The notes beneath the pieces are model-generated. The model was not told where the DNA came from. It was given only the letters and a program-made list of their open reading frames with translations, and ran no database searches. Below are positions 24,901 to 32,882 of a stretch of DNA of 46,530 bases, piece by piece. Made by a program: the position numbers and the translations under genes. The stretch lies in IMG/VR virus record IMGVR_UViG_3300046656_000727, positions 1 to 46,530 of that record; one strand, 5' to 3'. This stretch comes from a virus. Within the stretch, counting starts at the first letter, position 1, and the number at the start of each line of letters is the position of its first letter.

Positions 24901-25540
24901 ACGTCGCCGACGGCCGCCCGCTGCCGGGGTTGTATCGGAGTGTCTCGACGGGGTCCTGCGCGAGGATGCCCGTGACGTTCGGGAGCACGGCGAAGTCGGA
25001 TCCGCGGTCGCGCGGAGCGATGCGCAGCGGCAGGACGCGGAAGGAGTCGATCGCGTAGCGCGCCGGCGTGCCGATCCACGCGAACGCGATCGCGCAGCGC
25101 AGCCAGTCCTCGCCCGCGCGCAGCTCGAGCGTCATCGTGACGTCGAAGCTGTCGACGCCGTCGATCGTATTCCCCGCCCAGAGGATCGTGATCGCGGACG
25201 CCGTCGAACTCTCGACCGAGAGGTTGTTCGGGGACGGCATGACGACGCTCGTCTGCAGCGGGTTGGCCTGCGTGCAGTCGAAGACCGTTGCGGACCAGAG
25301 ATCGGTGTCTGCCTGCGCCCACGTGCTGACGGGCAGCCCCGACTCGAGGCGCTCCATCGAGACCAGGCGGAACCCCGCGACGGTGTCGCGCTTGAACGTG
25401 AAGCGCGCGGACGCGTTCTCGAGGACATAGGTCGTCGCCGGCGCGGCGATCACGAATCGGTGCGGGACGCCCCACCCGACGCGGCCCGTCGGCGGCCGCA
25501 TCGCCCACGACTTCGCCGAGCGATTGCGCGTCACGAACAT
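21974..25540 (-). CDS. Giant glycoside-hydrolase-like protein with C-terminal tail-terminator-like domain, 1188 aa
   Basis: The N-terminal part (about 20-330) is beta-rich with the layout of the mutarotase-like sandwich that precedes TIM barrels in large glycosidases; the middle (about 340-850) has barrel-like alternation with aromatic and acidic patches (LDAYCPDAMAH, FCFRDHSGWAGIAPGYQ, DAIDFCWHGNGAGDLFR); a beta sandwich follows (about 890-980, LLIVLHNWTGD). This resembles DUF6259-type glycoside hydrolases, judged by pattern. Residues 987-1140 form a domain with IRGAVVEILKG, DLPAIGVYT and IDEIPPDAS, related to the end of the 1428-aa protein and to tail terminators of the lambda gpU type. The last 35 residues contain SEDWGST three times. 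Start at 25540 chosen by fit to the preceding stop; Met14 is an alternative. Confidence 0.8.
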   Translation of the reverse strand: MFVTRNRSAKSWAMRPPTGRVGWGVPHRFVIAAPATTYVLENASARFTFKRDTVAGFRLVSMERLESGLPVSTWAQADTDLWSATVFDCTQANPLQTSVVMPSPNNLSVESSTASAITILWAGNTIDGVDSFDVTMTLELRAGEDWLRCAIAFAWIGTPARYAIDSFRVLPLRIAPRDRGSDFAVLPNVTGILAQDPVETLRYNPGSGRPSATFGNFIWNAWTYPTGRGAPIGMWGYYSRAAREGWMVWTERWDRTPFSVLFQSDGANLLWQASVPCEDSIVVGNGGRALGITDFCLRPMQVGYHGWASFGEHYRRRQQLVAPSILIPKRIDRIDLSSFERGPWLFLDAVMAAYHGSSAPVAALQMNARNAVRPGDPPPSFSVFEVLQQNIYLPFELEIGDLRSTLDLMFQQNSFGGVWQPGIIGPNPWDIHRWAGDELRWWTTNLVVDSFRQSRRGALEGGGSDRLVEQGGGAYYHERIYPVTGWNALTRTLSITGNPGADSGFVSTMVATLIPISGAARLATTRVQSLGNGQLVTTGNFADATGAAVIPQAGDQVAVWSAGSEFQQFEVPFALDAYCPDAMAHSSTLLARFVENATAAPFEKGHNCHSYLDVQTTPSIKQTFVAQEFCFRDHSGWAGIAPGYQRHPLGGGRWYVEANHTLVKAHRDAARQRQFDLTGKVAFLLSGEDVDETMHDAIDFCWHGNGAGDLFRVMHGVDPTIHGCKAVPLYSVVHAGRVFGRALNHELSTVALASVSPVGLGPPKTDAVLHATMAYELAEWVYGFTMPALSTWFDDVNGSGLDFFDDAQYIENGGTVSNTVRQLRDQWVAVNRGLITFRDYIPYGRFLPPAHVDVETSDTTTGYADSFYTGQYVSYDVLYDRAAFPKVLNSVWQSRVDSTLLIVLHNWTGDTARFAGDFSDAIAAAGFEDQIALEVVDALGAVSDVGATLEPDTGIVVVDAVPPFGVVFVRVAAAVVTPELEVPQTREGIRGAVVEILKGATDAGDRVFPNRVDPWEEEIDLPAIGVYTPAEESRLNLEAPFEYEREVSLVIEAIVGQEGRKNGDDAIEVMVRQVRAALMLDEGARGTAARSWYTGQTTTVRAEGARVVFASRVRFTYRYYSRIDEIPPDASTLSQVVGVIPIVGEGEGVPPIQSEDWGSTAVVADESEDWGSTVDPPDESEDWGSTEP
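21980..22081 (-). repeat. Triple SEDWGST repeat at the C-terminus of the 1188-aa protein
   Basis: The motif SEDWGST occurs three times, separated by short acidic/proline linkers (AVVADE and VDPPDE). At DNA level the sequence ccccaatcctcggactcgtc and close variants recur. The repeat sits after the terminator-like domain and ends two residues before the stop. Short acidic-aromatic repeats like this may be docking peptides; nothing else identifies their role. Confidence 0.9.
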
Positions 25541-25553
25541 GCGGGAGCGACCC

Positions 25554-26306
25554 TCACGCGGCGAGCGGGATCTCGATCGGGAAGTCGCGGCGGAACGCCT
25601 TGCCCTTGTAGTTGAACGTCACCCGCGCGTTGATCGCGCGCGCGCCCGTCAGCCCGAGCATCGGCTTGGTGAAGTAGACGTTCCCGTCCGCGCCCTCGTG
25701 CAGGTCGGCGCCGGAGATCTGGACGATGTTCGGGATGGTGAGATCGCTCAGCTGGATCGTGAGCGCGGTGACGACCGTCGTGCGCCCGCCCGACGCGCCG
25801 ACGGCGGTGACCGGGAAGTCGAGGAAGTCCTTCGACCACCAGCGATGGATCGACAGGCAGCCCGTGATCTGCGGAGCGTCCGAGGGGCCGACGCTCGGCA
25901 GGATCGCCAGCTGCACGTCGAGCTCGCTGCGGACCTGGTAGGTCATCAGCAGCGGATTGAACTCGGCGCCGACCGGCTGGATCTTCAGCATGCAGTCGCC
26001 CTCTTCGGAGAGGTCGACGTCGTGCCCGCCCGAAACGCCCTCGCCCCAGAGCACCATCCGGTACATGCCGTCGCCACCGAGCGTGAGCGTCAGGTTCGGC
26101 GGGGACGCGCTCTTCACGTGGATGATCCCCGAGGGAAGGATCACCGTGGCGATCACGTGCGCGGGGTCGAGGTTCGTGCCGGTGACGCCGCCGGTGTAGG
26201 GGACGCCAGTGACGGGATCGGTTAGCTGGAAGACGACGAACTCGAAGCCGCGGTAGTGGCGCTTGATGCCGGCGTTGAAGACGCCGCCCGGAGAGAGCGT
26301 GCTCAT
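25554..26306 (-). CDS. Hypothetical structural protein, 250 aa, beta-rich
   Basis: No family recognised. Sequence is beta-rich: FEFVVFQLTDPVTGVPYTGG, HVIATVILPSGIIHVKSA, YRMVLWGEG, then a C-terminal half with TIPNIVQISGADL and ARVTFNYKGKAFRRDFPIEIPL. No membrane segments, no cysteine cluster. It sits between the connector candidate and the 1188-aa protein, spaced 13 bases from each. A role in the neck or in anchoring the large appendages is inferred from position. Two Ig-like or jelly-roll domains would fit the length. Confidence 0.6.
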   Translation of the reverse strand: MSTLSPGGVFNAGIKRHYRGFEFVVFQLTDPVTGVPYTGGVTGTNLDPAHVIATVILPSGIIHVKSASPPNLTLTLGGDGMYRMVLWGEGVSGGHDVDLSEEGDCMLKIQPVGAEFNPLLMTYQVRSELDVQLAILPSVGPSDAPQITGCLSIHRWWSKDFLDFPVTAVGASGGRTTVVTALTIQLSDLTIPNIVQISGADLHEGADGNVYFTKPMLGLTGARAINARVTFNYKGKAFRRDFPIEIPLAA

Positions 26307-26318
26307 CGAGACCTCCGC

Positions 26319-26654
26319 CTACTCGTCCCAGGCGAGGTCGCACATCGCCATGCCCTCGCCGTCCTTCTCGACCTTCACGACGACGAAGAACTGGTGCACG
26401 GGGACCGACGCCTGGACCGGGATCTCGATCTTGTCCTCGCGCGCGAGGTCGCCGCCCGGCATGTCCGCCAGCACGACGTCGAGGCGGGGCTTGTCGATCA
26501 TCACCGGCACCTGCGTGTCGGCGTCGATGCCCTGGTGCTTCGCCTGGAAGATGCCACGAAGGCCGGCGGTGGCTGACCCGCCGGCCCTCGTGACGACGAT
26601 CTGCAGTCCGTAGACCTCGACGTTCGTTCGCTGCACGACGTCGAAGTAGCCCAT
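26319..26654 (-). CDS. Putative head-tail connector protein, 111 aa
   Basis: A small beta-rich protein: VEVYGLQIVVTRAGGS, then RGIFQAKHQGIDADTQVPV, DVVLADMPGGDLAREDKIEIPVQ and FFVVVKVEKDGEGM. Placement after the decoration protein, and a pattern like lambda gpFII-type joining proteins (strand-rich, with a ...D.I.I......F.V.......G pattern), suggest a head completion or head-tail joining role. Homology is not certain. Confidence 0.6.
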   Translation of the reverse strand: MGYFDVVQRTNVEVYGLQIVVTRAGGSATAGLRGIFQAKHQGIDADTQVPVMIDKPRLDVVLADMPGGDLAREDKIEIPVQASVPVHQFFVVVKVEKDGEGMAMCDLAWDE

Positions 26655-26688
26655 CGGTGCCCCCGCGGAAGTCTCCCCCGACCCGTTC

Positions 26689-27072
26689 TCAGGTCTGGAC
26701 GACGGTCTGCGAGCCCTTGCCGAGGATCAGGTCCACCTTCGTCACGCCGTTGCCGGCGGCGATGTCGGCGACCCCTGCGAAACGGTTCACGCCCGATCCG
26801 CCGAGCGCCTTGGTCAGGCGCGCCGTCGCCGAGCCGCCGCCCGCGTTCGCGATGTCGAAGTAGAGCGGGTCGCCCGCGGCCACGACGTCGGTCGTGACCT
26901 TCAGGATGTCCCGGTAGACGCCCTCGAGCATCAGGACCGCCGTCTCGCCGATCGCAGCGTCCTTCGCGTGGATGCCCACGATGTTGCCGACGCAGTCGAG
27001 CGTGCCCGCGACGCGCGCCGTGCTCGCGACGACGAACTCGAACGTCTTGCCGTCGCGCTTCGGGTTCTTCAT
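26689..27072 (-). CDS. Capsid decoration protein, DUF2190 family
   Basis: 127 aa, usual for the family. The pattern GDPLYFDIA...T........G.FAGVA matches DUF2190: here DVVAAGDPLYFDIANAGGG at about residues 64-82, then FAGVADIAAGNG and VDLILGKGSQ at the end. Members were long misnamed RecA-like and are now regarded as capsid cement or head decoration proteins. The gene immediately follows the major capsid fusion. Confidence 0.82.
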   Translation of the reverse strand: MKNPKRDGKTFEFVVASTARVAGTLDCVGNIVGIHAKDAAIGETAVLMLEGVYRDILKVTTDVVAAGDPLYFDIANAGGGSATARLTKALGGSGVNRFAGVADIAAGNGVTKVDLILGKGSQTVVQT

Positions 27073-27130
27073 CGGTCGATCCCCTCTTCGTTCCCTGGGT
27101 TCGAATCAGACGCCGCGGGGTCCCCGTCGA

Positions 27131-29227
27131 TCAGGCGCCGGGCGACTTGTAGAGACCGCGGAACTCGATCGGCGCGACGCCGAAGTCGTGGATGACGCGG
27201 TAGAGGATGCCGTCGAACTTCGCCTCGTAGAACGACTGCACCGACGGCCCGTTCCCTCCCGTCAGGTAGGAGTGCTCGAGCATGTCGGTCATGCCGAGGT
27301 CGCCGGCGAGATACCAGGCGGTCGCCGAGTTGGCGTCGAGCAGCGGCTCGACGATCACCTTCAGCAGGCCCTGGAACGGCGACACGCCGGAGACGGCGGA
27401 CGGGGTCACGGTCGCGACCACGTTCTTGTACGCGGTCGTCTCGAGCGCGGCCGGGACGATCAGGTAGCGCGGCTCGATGTTCAGGATCGTGCCGTCGGGG
27501 TCCGTCTGCTTGCGCATCGCGGTGCGCGCGATCGTGAGCGAGGACTCCTGAAGCGCCGAGCCGGCGCCGGAGGCCTGGAGGTTGAGCCGCGTCGCCGCCG
27601 TGCTGAACAGCGCGACGCCGTCGCCCATCGTCGGGTTGCCGGTGATCACGGCCCAGGCGAGGTAGTTCTCCTTGATCGCCGCGCGCCGGCCCATGATGCC
27701 GGGGATGCGATCGAAGGCGCTCGCGTCGTCGTTGATGATCAGCCTGCGCGTGAGGCCCATCAGCTTGCCGTAGCTGGTGATCGCGTAGCTTTCCTTCGAC
27801 TCGGCGAGGTTCGAGTACTCGAGCTCCCCGTTGTCCTGGATCTCCTTCAGGTCCGAACCGAGGCCGGTCTGCACGCGGCTCATCGGCTTGAAGTCGGCCG
27901 CGGTGTTCTCGCGCGAGATCGCCTTGTAGGTCGGCGCCGCCGCCATGTACTCCTGGCGCAGCTTCTTCGCAGCGACGTTCTCCGTGATCTTCGGGAAGTC
28001 GCTCGCAGCGAACGCGAGCGCGCGCGTGGCGATCGCGTTCGGGGACATGTCCTCGAGGTCGCGCCCGCCGTTGGCGACGCGCACGCACTCCTCGGCGAGG
28101 CGCAGCAGGTTCATGCCGCGGAATCGCTTCGAGGCGTCCGTCGCCTTGTCGCGCGCGACCACGCCGGCTCGGATCAGGAGGGCCTCCTCGACGCCGGCGC
28201 GCACGTGGTCGCGCGCTTCGTCGCCGAGTCGGATGTGGCCGTTCGTGGACGGCTTCTGCTTCTTGCGCTGCTCATCGAGGATCGCGCGACCCGCGCCCGC
28301 GACGGAGATGTCGCGCGTCACGAGGTCGGCCGCGAACGCGTCGTCGAGGCCCGCCGCCCGGCAGTCGAGCTGGATGTTCTCGATGCGCTCGCGCTCTTCC
28401 TTCGCGATCGCTGCGCGGTCGAGCGTCGCGGTGGCCGCCGTCGCGCGCGTGGCCGCGGCGTCGTTCGCCGAGCGCGTCGCGAGTGCCGCGGCGTCCGCGG
28501 TGGCCTTGTCGGCGACCGCCTTGTCGGATGCGGCCTTGTCGTCGGCGGCCTTCTTGGCCGCGAGTTCCTCTGGAGTCATCGAGGCATCCCTCCCCTGATT
28601 GGCCGCCGCGCTGGACGATCCAGACGCCTCGGATCCTATCACGCGACACTCGAAAGTCGTTTCGGACGCGGACCGGACCCCGCTGTTGGGGTCGGCGCCG
28701 ATCGGCGTCATCGTGACCTCTTGCGGCACCCACTTCGTCGCGCGCAGCGTCGACGTCTCGTCGCCCTTCCGCGTCTTGTCCTCGTAGAGGTCGACGCGGT
28801 AGCCGACGCTGACCTGGCGCAGGATCCCCGCGGCGATGTCGGCGCGGATGCCCTCCATCGCCTTCTCGTCGCGCGCGCTGAGCTTCACGCGGGCGACCGC
28901 CATGCGGACGCCGTTCTTCTCGATCACCTTCGCGTTCAGCACGACCCCGATCTGCGGGCGCGAGAGGTCCGAGCGTGCCCAGGACTGGTCCTTGCCGTGC
29001 ACGTAGAGCAGGGGCCCGCCGGCGTTCAGCCAGGAGAAGTCGTACTCGCCGTCCCGGAGCCCCAGGACCTCGTTCACGATCTCGCCGTCGACCCGCATCT
29101 GGACGGGCGTCTCGGTGGCGAAGACGACGTCGAACTCCCCGGTCGCCGGGTCGAAGCTCGAAGGGCCGACGCCCCCCGAGCGGCAATGGAGGTCGAGCTG
29201 CAGCACCGCGGGGAGGGGCTTACGCAT
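27131..29227 (-). CDS. Prohead protease / major capsid protein fusion, 698 aa
   Basis: The ATG at 29227 overlaps the portal stop by eight bases; an in-frame ATG at 29266 lies within the portal gene. Residues 1-190 are an HK97-type prohead serine protease (S78): VHGKDQSWARSD with likely catalytic His77, and ILRQVSVGYRV with likely Ser140, then PQEVTMTPIGADP. Residues about 195-300 are a charged/Ala-rich coiled-coil linker suited to be a scaffold (delta-domain-like). The capsid part is about 350-698, with SDFPKITENV, KPMSRVQTG, LTRRLIINDD and EPRYLIVPAALE. Fusions of this kind are known. The protease presumably cleaves between the domains after assembly. Confidence 0.9.
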   Translation of the reverse strand: MRKPLPAVLQLDLHCRSGGVGPSSFDPATGEFDVVFATETPVQMRVDGEIVNEVLGLRDGEYDFSWLNAGGPLLYVHGKDQSWARSDLSRPQIGVVLNAKVIEKNGVRMAVARVKLSARDEKAMEGIRADIAAGILRQVSVGYRVDLYEDKTRKGDETSTLRATKWVPQEVTMTPIGADPNSGVRSASETTFECRVIGSEASGSSSAAANQGRDASMTPEELAAKKAADDKAASDKAVADKATADAAALATRSANDAAATRATAATATLDRAAIAKEERERIENIQLDCRAAGLDDAFAADLVTRDISVAGAGRAILDEQRKKQKPSTNGHIRLGDEARDHVRAGVEEALLIRAGVVARDKATDASKRFRGMNLLRLAEECVRVANGGRDLEDMSPNAIATRALAFAASDFPKITENVAAKKLRQEYMAAAPTYKAISRENTAADFKPMSRVQTGLGSDLKEIQDNGELEYSNLAESKESYAITSYGKLMGLTRRLIINDDASAFDRIPGIMGRRAAIKENYLAWAVITGNPTMGDGVALFSTAATRLNLQASGAGSALQESSLTIARTAMRKQTDPDGTILNIEPRYLIVPAALETTAYKNVVATVTPSAVSGVSPFQGLLKVIVEPLLDANSATAWYLAGDLGMTDMLEHSYLTGGNGPSVQSFYEAKFDGILYRVIHDFGVAPIEFRGLYKSPGA

Positions 29228-30755
29228 TGGCGGGATCCGGGGCGGTGGGGGCCGCTGCCTGGGCATTGGTCGTGCCGGCCGCCGCCGCGGCGATCTTGCG
29301 GGGGTCGGTGTCGAGCGTCAGCTTCAGGTCGTCGAGCGTCTGGTCGTCGGCCGCGTGCTGGGCGAGCATCGCGTCGGGGTCCTCCCCGTCCGCCATGATC
29401 TCGTCGGAGAGCGTCGAGAAGCCCGCGCGGACGCGCGCGATGCGGGCGGCGACCTCGCGCCCGGGGTCGATCATCTCCGTCTGCGGGGCGATCCAGCGAT
29501 CGGGCGGCGGCGGGCGGCGGGTGCGGATGGTCCCGGAGAGCGTCGCCACCTCCGAGAACCAGCGCCAGACCCCGAGGCAGATCCCGTTGATCGCGATCGT
29601 CTGCTGCCAGGTCGCCATCTCGGCGGCGACCTCGAGGCGGCCCATGCGGCCGGAGGTGAAGTTCACCTTCGAGTAGTCGCCCGAGATCATCTCGAACGTG
29701 ATCCCGTAGGCCGTCGCGATCTCGCGCAGCATCGCCGAGGCGAACTCGTCGAACCCGTCCGTGACCGGCGGGTGGCTGAACTCGATGGTCTTGCCGGCCG
29801 GGAGCGTCTCCCAGGTCGCGGGCTCGAAGTCCTGGACCTCGGGCGGGTTGTCGGTCGTGCTCGAGGTCGGCGGCACCGCCTCGCCGGCGATGTCGTGCAC
29901 GAATCCGACGAGCGCGCTCGCGACCTTCTTGCGCATCAGCTCGGCGTCGACGTACTGGTCCCAGTCGCGCAGGCGCAGGAAGCTCGAGTAGCCCCACGGC
30001 AGGCCGCGCACCTGGCCCGGCCGCTCGTCGCGGAACACGTGCAGGATGTCGCTCGCCGGCACGAAGTCCGACTTCCAGTTGTCGCGTGCGTAGCGATCGC
30101 CCGGGTGGTTCCTGAAGATCCAGTATCCGACGCGCACGCCGCGTCCGTCGAACTCGATCCCCTGCACCTGGTAGTGGTCGCTGCCGGGGACGGGGCCGTC
30201 CTTCGTCTCGTCGAGGAAGTCCGGCTCGAGCAGCTGCAGCCGCAGCGGCATGCGCGGCTCGCTCGTCAGCACCTTGCGGACGAGGATCTCGCCGCTCTCG
30301 ATCACCGACCGCATCGCGCGCGCCTGGATGCCGTAGAAGTTGTTCCGGCCCTCGGCGTCGCACGCCGGCGAGCCGGCCCACCAGCCCCATGTCTGGGCGA
30401 CCTCCCCCGGCGGCAGACGCGCGCGGATGCCTGTCCCAATCACGCGCGTCGTGATCGCGCGCACGGCGCGGTTCGCCCAGGCGTTGTTGCGGACCAGGTC
30501 GCGCGAGCGCGCGCGCAGCGTCGCGAGCCCGCCATAGAGCTCTTCGTTCGCGCTGGTGCCCCGCGCGTTCCAGTGCATGCCGCGCCGGCCGCGGTCGGCG
30601 CCGTCGAAGGCGCGCGTCGCGATCGCCGCCTGCATCATCCGCATGCGGCTGACGGTGCGACGCGCGACGGCGGCCGGCGCGAACGGCGCCAGCATCCGGT
30701 CCAGGAGCGGGAGCGAGCGCATCGCATCCCGCATCGGGTCGCGGCGTTCAGTCAT
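29220..30755 (-). CDS. Portal protein, lambda GpB family
   Basis: 511 aa. Features seen: ARSRDLVRNNAWANRAVRAITTRVIGTGI near residue 80 (typical lambda portal start of the wing), SVIESGEILVRKV, LQLLEPDFLDE, YWIFRNHPGDRY, VPASDILHVFRDERPGQVRGLPW, and ITFEMISGDYSKVNFTSGRMGRLE near residue 365. The portal forms the dodecameric DNA gate at one capsid vertex. It overlaps the joining-protein gene and the capsid fusion by eight bases each. No ClpP-like protease (lambda gpC) gene follows; that role is in the capsid fusion instead. Confidence 0.93.
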   Translation of the reverse strand: MTERRDPMRDAMRSLPLLDRMLAPFAPAAVARRTVSRMRMMQAAIATRAFDGADRGRRGMHWNARGTSANEELYGGLATLRARSRDLVRNNAWANRAVRAITTRVIGTGIRARLPPGEVAQTWGWWAGSPACDAEGRNNFYGIQARAMRSVIESGEILVRKVLTSEPRMPLRLQLLEPDFLDETKDGPVPGSDHYQVQGIEFDGRGVRVGYWIFRNHPGDRYARDNWKSDFVPASDILHVFRDERPGQVRGLPWGYSSFLRLRDWDQYVDAELMRKKVASALVGFVHDIAGEAVPPTSSTTDNPPEVQDFEPATWETLPAGKTIEFSHPPVTDGFDEFASAMLREIATAYGITFEMISGDYSKVNFTSGRMGRLEVAAEMATWQQTIAINGICLGVWRWFSEVATLSGTIRTRRPPPPDRWIAPQTEMIDPGREVAARIARVRAGFSTLSDEIMADGEDPDAMLAQHAADDQTLDDLKLTLDTDPRKIAAAAAGTTNAQAAAPTAPDPANA

Positions 30756-30963
30756 CGCGCGCGGTCCCCTTGCGGAATGCCGAGAGTGTGAAGCGCCGCC
30801 CTCCGCCCTGGCCCGGATTCAGTTCGCCGATCATCAGGAGGCGCAGGTCGAGCATCTGCTCGAGCGACTGGAACTCGGTGACCTTGCCCTCATACTCGAG
30901 GCGCTTCGTGCCCGTGGCGATCGCTTCCTCGAGCCGATCTAGCTGGGCTTGCGTGAAGGCCAT
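30748..30963 (-). CDS. Head-tail joining protein, lambda gpW-like
   Basis: 71 aa, normal for gpW. Pattern MAFTQAQLDRLEEAIATGTKRLEYEGKVTEFQSLEQMLDL is the gpW family hallmark: helix, beta hairpin with Y.....V.(F/Y)RS, helix. The start at 30963 lies 25 bases inside the terminase gene end. The gene order terminase, gpW, portal is as in lambda. It completes the packaged head before tail attachment. Confidence 0.88.
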   Translation of the reverse strand: MAFTQAQLDRLEEAIATGTKRLEYEGKVTEFQSLEQMLDLRLLMIGELNPGQGGGRRFTLSAFRKGTARDD

Positions 30964-32882
30964 CGCTGGAAGAACCCCCCCCGCTTCGGTCGGCGGGTCG
31001 GGGATTGGCGCACCTCGCGCACCTCGACCGCCTCGGACTTCTTCAGGCCCGATTGGAGCTCGAGCTCGAGCCGCTTCCAGTCGTCGTCGCTGTACCGATC
31101 GACCCCGACGATAGCGGCGGCGGCACGTGCGTACACGCGGCAGTCGAGCGGCTCGTTGCGGGCGAAGTGCACGTTCCAGACGTAGCCGACGCGTCCGCCC
31201 TTCTTCGCGACGGCCGACAAGTGCTCGGCGGTGAGCCCCTCGAAATGGCGCTCCCGGTACTTCGGGAAATGGCAGAAGCCCGCGTCGTAGGCCTCGGTGT
31301 CGGGGTTGAGCGGCGCAGGGATCCGCAGCCAGCCGTAGAGCTCGCGCTTGGCGACGTCGACGCCGATGTGCCAGAGGCGGACCGCCCGATAGGCCTTCTT
31401 CCCGCGCCAGGTGTAGTCGACGTAGCTCGGCGCGCCGACGAGCGTCGAGAGGTGCGACTCGCCGCGCATGGCGAACACCCGGTCGGCCGGCCAGCGGCGG
31501 CACCAGTTGTAGACGCTGTTGCCGTCGTAGCTCGAGTCGACGCCGAGCCCGGTGATCCGCAGGTCGCGGCCGTCGGCGTGCTTCCACAGGCGATCGAGCA
31601 GCTCCGCCAGCTTCGACCAGGGCGCCGGCATCGCGGTGTCGCCCGGGATCACGACATAGTCGATCGACCAGGACTCCCGCCCGCGGCCCCACGCGACGAT
31701 CTCGACCTCGATGCGGTCGCGCTGGACGTCGGCGCCGGCGGTGAGCACGAGCCCGCGCCGCGGCACCTCGCCGATCGGATAGTCCTCGCGCCGGCGGTAG
31801 AGCTCCTCCCACGGCGGCGAGTCCCCGTGCTCCTCCCAGGTCTCGCCCAGCACCTGGTTCACGAAGGCGCAGAGCTTCATCTGGTCCTTGCCTGCCTCGA
31901 GGAACTGATTCGCGATCTTGAGCCAGCTGAAGGTGCCGGCGGCCGCGTAGAGCGACGAGATGGCGAATCCCCGGTGGTAGTTCGAGAGCTCCGGGTGCTC
32001 CGCGCGCCAGATCCCGTTCTCGAGCATCCAGGGCTTCTTGCCCTCGACGATGCGCGCCTCGCACTTCACGCACTCGTACCAGACCGTCAGGTTCGGGGCG
32101 TCGCCCTCCCAGCGCAGGCACTTGCGCCCGGTCTTGGGGTCGGTGAACCACAGGACCTGGAACTCGCCGCAGAACGGGCACGGCACGAAGAAGCGGCTGC
32201 GATCCGACTGCTCGTAGTTCTGCGCGATGCGCGACCGCCCGGTGATCGTCGGCGTCGAGATCTTGAAGACCTTCCTCCGCGAGAACGTCTTCACGGCGCG
32301 CTCGGCCAGGATCTCCGGGTCGCCCTCGTTCGGCACGAACGCCGGGAAGACGTCGAGCTCGTCGAGGATCAGCACGCGCGCGGAGAGCTGGCGCAGCCCC
32401 GCGCCCGAGTTGCCGCCGGCGAAGAGCAGCACGCCGCCCGGGAACTCCTTCATGAGCGCGGTATTGCCGGCGCGGCGCGCCCCGAAGTCGCGCACGCGCT
32501 CGCGCACGGCGTCGGTCTTGACGATCAGCGGGCCGACCTTGCGGCGCGACGCGCGCTTCGCCAGGTCGAGCGTCGGCGACACCATGATGATCGTGCACGG
32601 CGACTCGGCGATCAGGAAGCAGATGTAGGCGCCGGCGCCGATCGTCATCCCGAGCTGGCTGCCCTTCATCGTCGTCACGTACTGGCAGGGGCAGTCGGGC
32701 GAGAGCGTCTCCAGGATCTCGCGCATGTAGGGCGCGCGCCGGAATCGGTACTGGCCGGGCGAGGAGGTCTCCGCCTCCTCGAGGACGACGTTCGATTCGA
32801 TCCAGTCGACGATGGAGATCTCGCGGTCGGGTCGGATGGCGTCCGCCCAAGCGGCGGCGACGATCTCCTTCCCGCTAGGCAT
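30939..32882 (-). CDS. Terminase large subunit, lambda GpA family
   Basis: 647 aa, close to lambda GpA. Order of motifs: SIVDWIESNVVLEEAETSSPGQYRFRRAPYMREI (typical N-terminus), a modified Walker A at TTMKGSQLGMT (about residue 72), Walker B VLILDELDVFPAF (about 170-182), RRKVFKISTP coupling motif, a Zn-type pair CPFCG...CVKCEA (about 231-275), and nuclease segments with TAGADVQRDRIEVEIVAWG (Asp near 412) and GLGVDSSYDG. It packages DNA into proheads; the family cuts at cos sites. It overlaps the small subunit by eight bases. Confidence 0.95.
   Translation of the reverse strand: MPSGKEIVAAAWADAIRPDREISIVDWIESNVVLEEAETSSPGQYRFRRAPYMREILETLSPDCPCQYVTTMKGSQLGMTIGAGAYICFLIAESPCTIIMVSPTLDLAKRASRRKVGPLIVKTDAVRERVRDFGARRAGNTALMKEFPGGVLLFAGGNSGAGLRQLSARVLILDELDVFPAFVPNEGDPEILAERAVKTFSRRKVFKISTPTITGRSRIAQNYEQSDRSRFFVPCPFCGEFQVLWFTDPKTGRKCLRWEGDAPNLTVWYECVKCEARIVEGKKPWMLENGIWRAEHPELSNYHRGFAISSLYAAAGTFSWLKIANQFLEAGKDQMKLCAFVNQVLGETWEEHGDSPPWEELYRRREDYPIGEVPRRGLVLTAGADVQRDRIEVEIVAWGRGRESWSIDYVVIPGDTAMPAPWSKLAELLDRLWKHADGRDLRITGLGVDSSYDGNSVYNWCRRWPADRVFAMRGESHLSTLVGAPSYVDYTWRGKKAYRAVRLWHIGVDVAKRELYGWLRIPAPLNPDTEAYDAGFCHFPKYRERHFEGLTAEHLSAVAKKGGRVGYVWNVHFARNEPLDCRVYARAAAAIVGVDRYSDDDWKRLELELQSGLKKSEAVEVREVRQSPTRRPKRGGFFQRWPSRKPS

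Noticed and set aside
22826-25615. A 929-codon plus-strand open frame
   Set aside because: Antisense to the 1188-aa protein; composition is that of a GC-rich shadow.
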